Origin: Stramonita haemastoma
Taxonomy: Eukaryota; Mollusca; Gastropoda; Neogastropoda; Muricidae
DNA: 64,000 nt
Direction of reading: 5' to 3'
Assembly (NCBI GenBank): GCA_030674155.1
Contig: CM060334.1
Location: 27,675,739 to 27,739,738 of the forward strand
Shown here: positions 59,750-64,000 of the stretch, one piece after another
How the letters are laid out: every line of letters starts with the position of its first letter
Numbering within the stretch: position 1 is the stretch's first letter
The notes under the pieces: generated by a model
Told to the model about the DNA's origin: nothing
Database searches by the model: none
Seen by the model: the letters and a program-made list of their open reading frames with translations, nothing else
Position numbers and translations under genes: made by a program

Positions 59750-59916
59750 CTCTTCAGTAGCAAGGTGTCCTTGTTCTGCGGAGCTGCTTTCTGTCCAGGA
59801 AACAGGAAAGGTGTGGCGCTGTCCTGTGGCGCAGGGTGAACGTCAACAGTCACGGTGACAATGCTGTGGTCCCTGTTGGTCCGTGTCCGGCACCTCTGTT
59901 GCGGCAGCAGCACCAT
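59750..59916 (-). CDS. First coding exon of an unrecognised minus-strand gene
   Basis: Minus-strand exon 59750-59986 has acceptor 'ttgcttcacag' and donor GAG then GTAAAT. An ATG at 59916-59914 in good initiation context (G at -3 and +4) opens 55 codons to the donor, starting MVLLPQQRCRTRTN and later 'HSIVTVTVDVHPAPQDSA' and 'FPGQKAAPQNKDTLLLK'. It ends with two bases of a split codon. The exon is much GC-richer than its surroundings. I do not recognise the family. The preceding 70 bases would be 5' UTR. No downstream exon with matching phase was located. Confidence 0.5.
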
Positions 59917-59986
59917 CTCTCTCCGGCGCCGTGTGACTCTTTGCGGTAGGACTGCTATTCACGGGGCAGGGTAACAGGTGGACATT
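59917..59986 (-). other. Probable 5' UTR part of minus-strand exon 3
   Basis: It lies between the acceptor and the ATG. It is open in another frame continuing from the exon at 60578-60746 ('NVHLLPCPVNSS'), so a coding role in that frame cannot be excluded, but that frame stops after 47 codons. Confidence 0.4.
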
Positions 59987-60577
59987 CTGTGAAGCAATTT
60001 CAAAGAGAAACACATTATGTATCAGACATTGTTTCTCTTTGGCTGTCGGGAATATTAGGTTTTATCTTCATAAAACGCTGGCTTGTACAGGAGTAGTTCT
60101 CCAGAGTTGGTAACTTGTGAGGGTGCAAACCATTTATGGCACATACAGTTATGTTTTAGATCTACATCTATTACTTACCTACAGATCAGTGAAATATGTT
60201 CTTGATTATCAGCAGTTTCAGTTGCAGACCTATACCACTTCTAATTTTAGAGATATGGTCAAATGAAGTGAAAATGAAACATCAGCCCCAAAATGGTCGC
60301 CATGATGTTGCACAAAGCTATTGGACAAAAAGAAAAGGTTCTGGTACTAGTTAAGAATGATGTACTTTTTCTTTGCTGTTTTGGTTTCCCCAGGATATCA
60401 ATTAAAATTATGTTTTTGAACAAGAAGTTTATTGTCTTGACAGGTTTTAAGATGTATGGCAAAATACCCATCTCTGATACCTCGCTCCCCAACGACTTCA
60501 TACGTTATGGAAAACCTTATTAAAAGATATTTTTTACATGGTTTACGTTCAGAATTAGTAGACATCATCAAATTTAC

Positions 60578-60746
60578 CGATTGGCTGCCTTGATCCTCAA
60601 CACATGAAGTGGCATTCAGTGGGGACGGTCCTGGAGGGAGCGGAACACACGCTGGTGCTGGCAGCCAGGCTGAGGTGATGGCCAGTGGTCTGGTCTGTTC
60701 TGCATTTGCACGGTCGGTCATGCCGGGGATATAGTGTTGGTGAATC
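60578..60746 (-). other. Minus-strand exon 2 candidate (probably 5' UTR)
   Basis: The acceptor is 'ttctgtgggcag' and the donor TCG then GTAAAT. It is 169 bases and GC-rich against AT-rich flanks. Two frames are nearly open: one continues from the MTLK start in exon 1 for 53 residues, the other enters exon 3. Both stop soon after, so upstream ORFs in a leader are the simplest reading. Confidence 0.5.
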
Positions 60747-61124
60747 CTGCCCACAGAAAATAACAGACATTCACTACTGACAGCAGGACATGTTTACCGG
60801 AAAACTGTGCTAGTCAACTCTGACACAGAAAGCCTGGCCAAAATACTTCACTATATGAAATTGTTACATGTGTACGCGTTTTTTGTTTTTTGTTTTATTT
60901 TATTTTTTTACAAAATTCAGCAACAACACAGAAGACTAAAAATATATCTCCGTACACCCCCCACTTCTAGCAAGAAAAAGCAAAGGACCAACATCAATGA
61001 AATGACCAAGGTCAAAACAAAACCACTGACAAAAACCTCATATTCTTTTCCTGTATGAGCATTTGTTGGCGTATTTGTTTTTTTTTCGCATGCCTTAAAT
61101 GTACGTTGCTCACGGTCCATTTGT

Positions 61125-61365
61125 TTATAGTCTCATCCGAAAGACTAGCACCCAGGCCACCACTCGTGGTGGTAGCTTCGGCTGGAGAACGAACCTGTAA
61201 TTTTTATTTTTAGAACTGCGACAGCGGTTGAACGGACATTTCTGTATCGCTAGCTGGACGCTACCGCCGAGTGGTAAAAGCCGCTGGATATCCATCATGT
61301 GGATCCATGATGTAGTAGTTTTGAACCCCAGCAAAAGGATGGGTCTGGTAAATTAGGGGGGGGGG
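61125..61365. mobile_element. SINE-related fragment
   Basis: 'tcatccgaaagactagcacc' resembles pieces near 19237 and 55638. The following 'taccgccgagtggtaaaagc' and 'gttttgaacccca' look like a degenerate A and B box. The arrangement suggests two abutting SINE pieces. Confidence 0.5.
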
Positions 61366-61806
61366 GGGTTACAATCTCCTAATTCAATGAACTTATGAAC
61401 GCAGACCTGCCAGTGCCTTCCATTCCCTTCGTATATAATACACATGTGTACAAAGGATCAATTATTATGCACGTTTTAAAATCCCGAATTCCGTCAGCGT
61501 TCAGTGGGTTATGGAAACACGAACACACCCAACACTGATCTGTTAACCAAACAAAAAACAAAAAAGAATGCTTCACCTGAGGCCAGTGGCAGACCTCCTG
61601 CAAATTATACACATAGGAGAAAAGCAGAAAAGGGAAGGCAGGGAGGAAGCTGTGACATTCTCTCTGAAGGAAATTAGGAAAAGATTTCCAGTCGCCCCTT
61701 TACAGAGACTTGGTCAGGTTTTCTGCATCAGCAATGGGATCAAATATACCAATCGACGAAACGGTCAATTGAATTGATGATCTTAGTGTCATTTTTAAAA
61801 ATGAAG

Positions 61807-61840
61807 AGGGGGGGGGGGGGGGGGGGGGGGGGAGGGGGAG
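61807..61840. repeat. Poly-G tract
   Basis: About 25 uninterrupted G followed by a G-rich tail. Confidence 0.9.
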
Positions 61841-62039
61841 CATCGTCCCTCTTTTTGTGAAGAAAGCGTAAGATTTTAATCAATTTTAGTCATCGAAAAT
61901 TGATGTTTGTGTAAAATTACCAAAAATTATAATTGGCACGCCGAAACATTTCCTTTCAAGAAGACAAACATACAGAGGCACACGGTCTTGCGCACGTAAG
62001 CACACACATCTGATACTGTGATAGATCTTTAAGCAAACA

Positions 62040-62152
62040 AGCAAGCAAGCGCACGCCGCACGCACCACCACACACAACACACACACACACGCGCACAGCA
62101 CGCACACACGCACGCGCACGCACACGTACCCCCTCCTCCCTTCACACACACA
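62040..62152. repeat. CA/CG-rich simple repeat
   Basis: Interrupted CACA, CGCA and CACG units; unusually CpG-containing for a CA repeat. Confidence 0.85.
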
Positions 62153-62395
62153 TGCTCCTCCAAGGAACATAATGTACGCGAACTTGCAATGATCCCTAGT
62201 GGCTTATAGTTATGGCTACAGAAAAGGTGTGCTGTAGAGTGCGGCTAGTTCAGTCTAGCGGTAAGCTTGGAATGTTCATCTTTTTCAGCGTGCGTTTTAG
62301 TTTGAGGCTGAAAGTAGCTCTAGGTGTCTGATGATTTGAGGAGTCTGTTAATCTGATTTGTGGACGGTTGCATACATGTAAAATATGATTTAAAT

Positions 62396-62470
62396 GTAAG
62401 CGCTTTGATTCGTTGCCTTACTGTTTACAAAATTCCGCGCTATGTAAATTCCACACATTACTATCATCAT
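62396..62470 (+). mobile_element. SINE tail
   Basis: 'gtaagcgctttgattcgttg' and 'cgcgctatgtaaattccaca' match the tail at 24652-24720. Confidence 0.6.
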
Positions 62471-62714
62471 ATAATACATAAACTAAAGCTGTGAAAACCC
62501 ACACATTTCCCCACCCTGAAGAATCCAAAAGTACGGGTAGGCCATTGTGCGCCGTGGGGAATGGATGACAAAATGTACATTCATTAGCCTCAAAATAATA
62601 GGCCCGCTGAGGAAGGTGAGCCTTCCAAGCTTACTGCTGGACAGAACTGCCCGCACGCTAGGCCTAGCTACGAAACACCTACAAAAAGTTAACGAACACG
62701 AGCAAAAAGCTTAC

Positions 62715-63140
62715 CTTCAGTGTCATCTTTGGCGAACACACATTGCAGTGGGTGTATAAATATTCACGGTATGCATTCAAGCAAAGTCGACAAGAAAACC
62801 AACACTGCTCCGACAACATAATCCCATCGAACCCACATCCACTCCTGTGTAGAAAACTGACGGTACCCAAACCCGCTGTCACAACAATATTCAGTCTAAT
62901 CACAGTTAATAATTTGTCAGATACACAGCGTGTGCATTCCTCTGCCAACCTACTTTCAGTTCAATCCAATCCACACGTCTTCCAACAAACACGAATCACA
63001 ACAGAACAATATTCATCATAGTCCAGAATCAGGCCTTCTTCAGTGTAAAGAATGCTGGCGAAATGTGAACACAGAAACTTGTAATACTCTTTCTAAAGAC
63101 TTTTAAAAATTGTTACACAACTGTTGCACAACAACGGCGG
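62715..63140 (-). other. Minus-strand first exon (5' UTR) candidate
   Basis: A consensus donor lies at its low-coordinate end (CTGAAG then GTAAGC, 62715). The last codons before the donor read ATG-ACA-CTG-AAG (MTLK) in good context, giving a short upstream frame continuing into exon 2. The right limit is the presumed start of transcription near the YY1-like site and is not defined. The sequence is CpG-richer than the flanks. Confidence 0.5.
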
Positions 63141-63260
63141 CCATTTTTTGTTTCAACTTGCCGCGGAAAGGGAAACACTTAGGCTAACGCTGATTGGTCA
63201 ATTATAGCCAACCACAAGGCGTAGGCTAGTCTCCTATGTCACTGAAGTTTGAAGTCGTTC
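63130..63260 (-). promoter_or_regulatory. Promoter region candidate for the minus-strand gene
   Basis: It contains GGCGGCCATTTT (63137-63148, YY1-like when reversed), CCGCGG nearby and an inverted CCAAT box (ATTGG at 63193-63197), directly upstream of the candidate first exon. No TATA box is obvious. Confidence 0.45.
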
Positions 63261-64000
63261 TATCAGTCACCGCTATAGTTTTACGTACTGTCATTGTTAC
63301 ACTGTTATGCAAACACGAACGGTAGCTAAAACAATTTTTTTTTTACTAACACTTGTTCAGTACACAGGGAAAGCTCAGCATTCAAACTTAGTACGGTTGG
63401 AAGATATCTTTTTGGATAATGAAAAATATCAGCTGATAACTGATAAAACAAAATGACAAAATCTGTATGTACCTCTGTTCTTTTTCTTTAAACTAAGAAA
63501 TCACAAATTTCAAGATAGTTGTTAAAAATCTGGTACTATTAATGAAACAAAACCAACATAAAACACGGAAGAAGCAACTCTGACGACAGCAGCAGCAACA
63601 GAAAAAAAACACCCAAACTCTAAACAACAACACAAACCAACAGATTTTCGAACAAAAATGGTACCACTGTTTCAACCTCAACTTTCTGCTATTTTATGAC
63701 ATGGAATTTCTACATTTTGCTCCATTCCTCCTTATCCTTGCCCTGCCGTTGAAATTGAACAAACAAACCATACAGCATACACATCCCAATCCAGATGTCC
63801 TACATTGTCAACTTTTCAAACTTTGTGTAGGCCTACAGGCCAAACACACCTCCTGCACTGGGCCAACAAGCCAGTCGTCCAGGTACGACACTAGAAAATT
63901 GCACGTGCCTTTCTGCGGCTTTGGCACTCTACAGGGTTTCCGCCATTTTTCCCAGACTTTTTCTTGGCAGGGTTTGTGTTACAAAATTTCCCATGCCATG
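63261..64000. other. Upstream flank, nothing recognised
   Basis: Unique AT-rich sequence without convincing frames or repeats. A donor-like 'ccaggtacgac' near 63880 on the + strand stands alone. Confidence 0.5.

Noticed and set aside
62679..62948. 89-codon minus-strand frame across the exon 1 candidate
   Set aside because: It runs through the donor site and has no recognisable features; a leader with short upstream frames is simpler.

Overview
The window looks like intron-rich animal nuclear DNA, probably from a mollusc. Very long (CA)n, (GT)n and (GA)n microsatellites, long poly-C/poly-G runs and several tRNA-headed SINEs fill the non-coding space. The SINE families look like those I associate with gastropods. 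That taxonomic call is inference; the repeat richness and the splice-site-bounded exons are seen directly. I see no bacterial operons, rRNA, CRISPR array or true tRNA gene.

The one gene I can name is CRTC (CREB-regulated transcription coactivator), on the + strand. Seven exons are visible between 10532 and 40731. They run from the SIK/14-3-3 phosphosite exon, through the central Pro/Ser-rich and His-rich exons and the Gln-rich exons, to the C-terminal transactivation domain with its stop codon. The N-terminal CREB-binding exons were not found and probably lie upstream. Intron phases agree at every junction, but only if a single base is missing at a short C-run in three exons (near 10610, 20275 and 35219). 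This suggests base under-calling in C-runs, or real frameshifts. The 3' UTR carries polyadenylation signals near 41986 and 42395.

The introns hold most of the mobile DNA. A non-LTR retrotransposon (12.6-15.9 kb, minus strand) keeps an open 921-codon endonuclease/reverse transcriptase frame. A ~105-bp satellite array (31.1-34.8 kb) is interrupted by a 450-bp element with inverted ends and stops just before a CRTC splice acceptor. A large foldback repeat (36.9-37.6 kb) carries CCAAT and TATA-like motifs in each arm. A CpG-richer island lies at 26.75-27.42 kb.

Downstream of CRTC (42.4-64 kb) the DNA is mostly non-coding, with a ~38-bp minisatellite (51.2-52.5 kb) and a diverged threefold repeated unit (56.4-59.0 kb). 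Splice-site-bounded minus-strand exons at about 62.7-63.1, 60.6-60.7 and 59.75-59.99 kb look like the 5' end of a second, unrecognised gene with a promoter near 63.15-63.25 kb. An isolated minus-strand exon candidate lies at 46.49 kb. I found no clearly new biological system; the most useful leads are the CRTC frame breaks, the foldback promoter-like repeat, the element nested in the satellite and the unnamed minus-strand gene.
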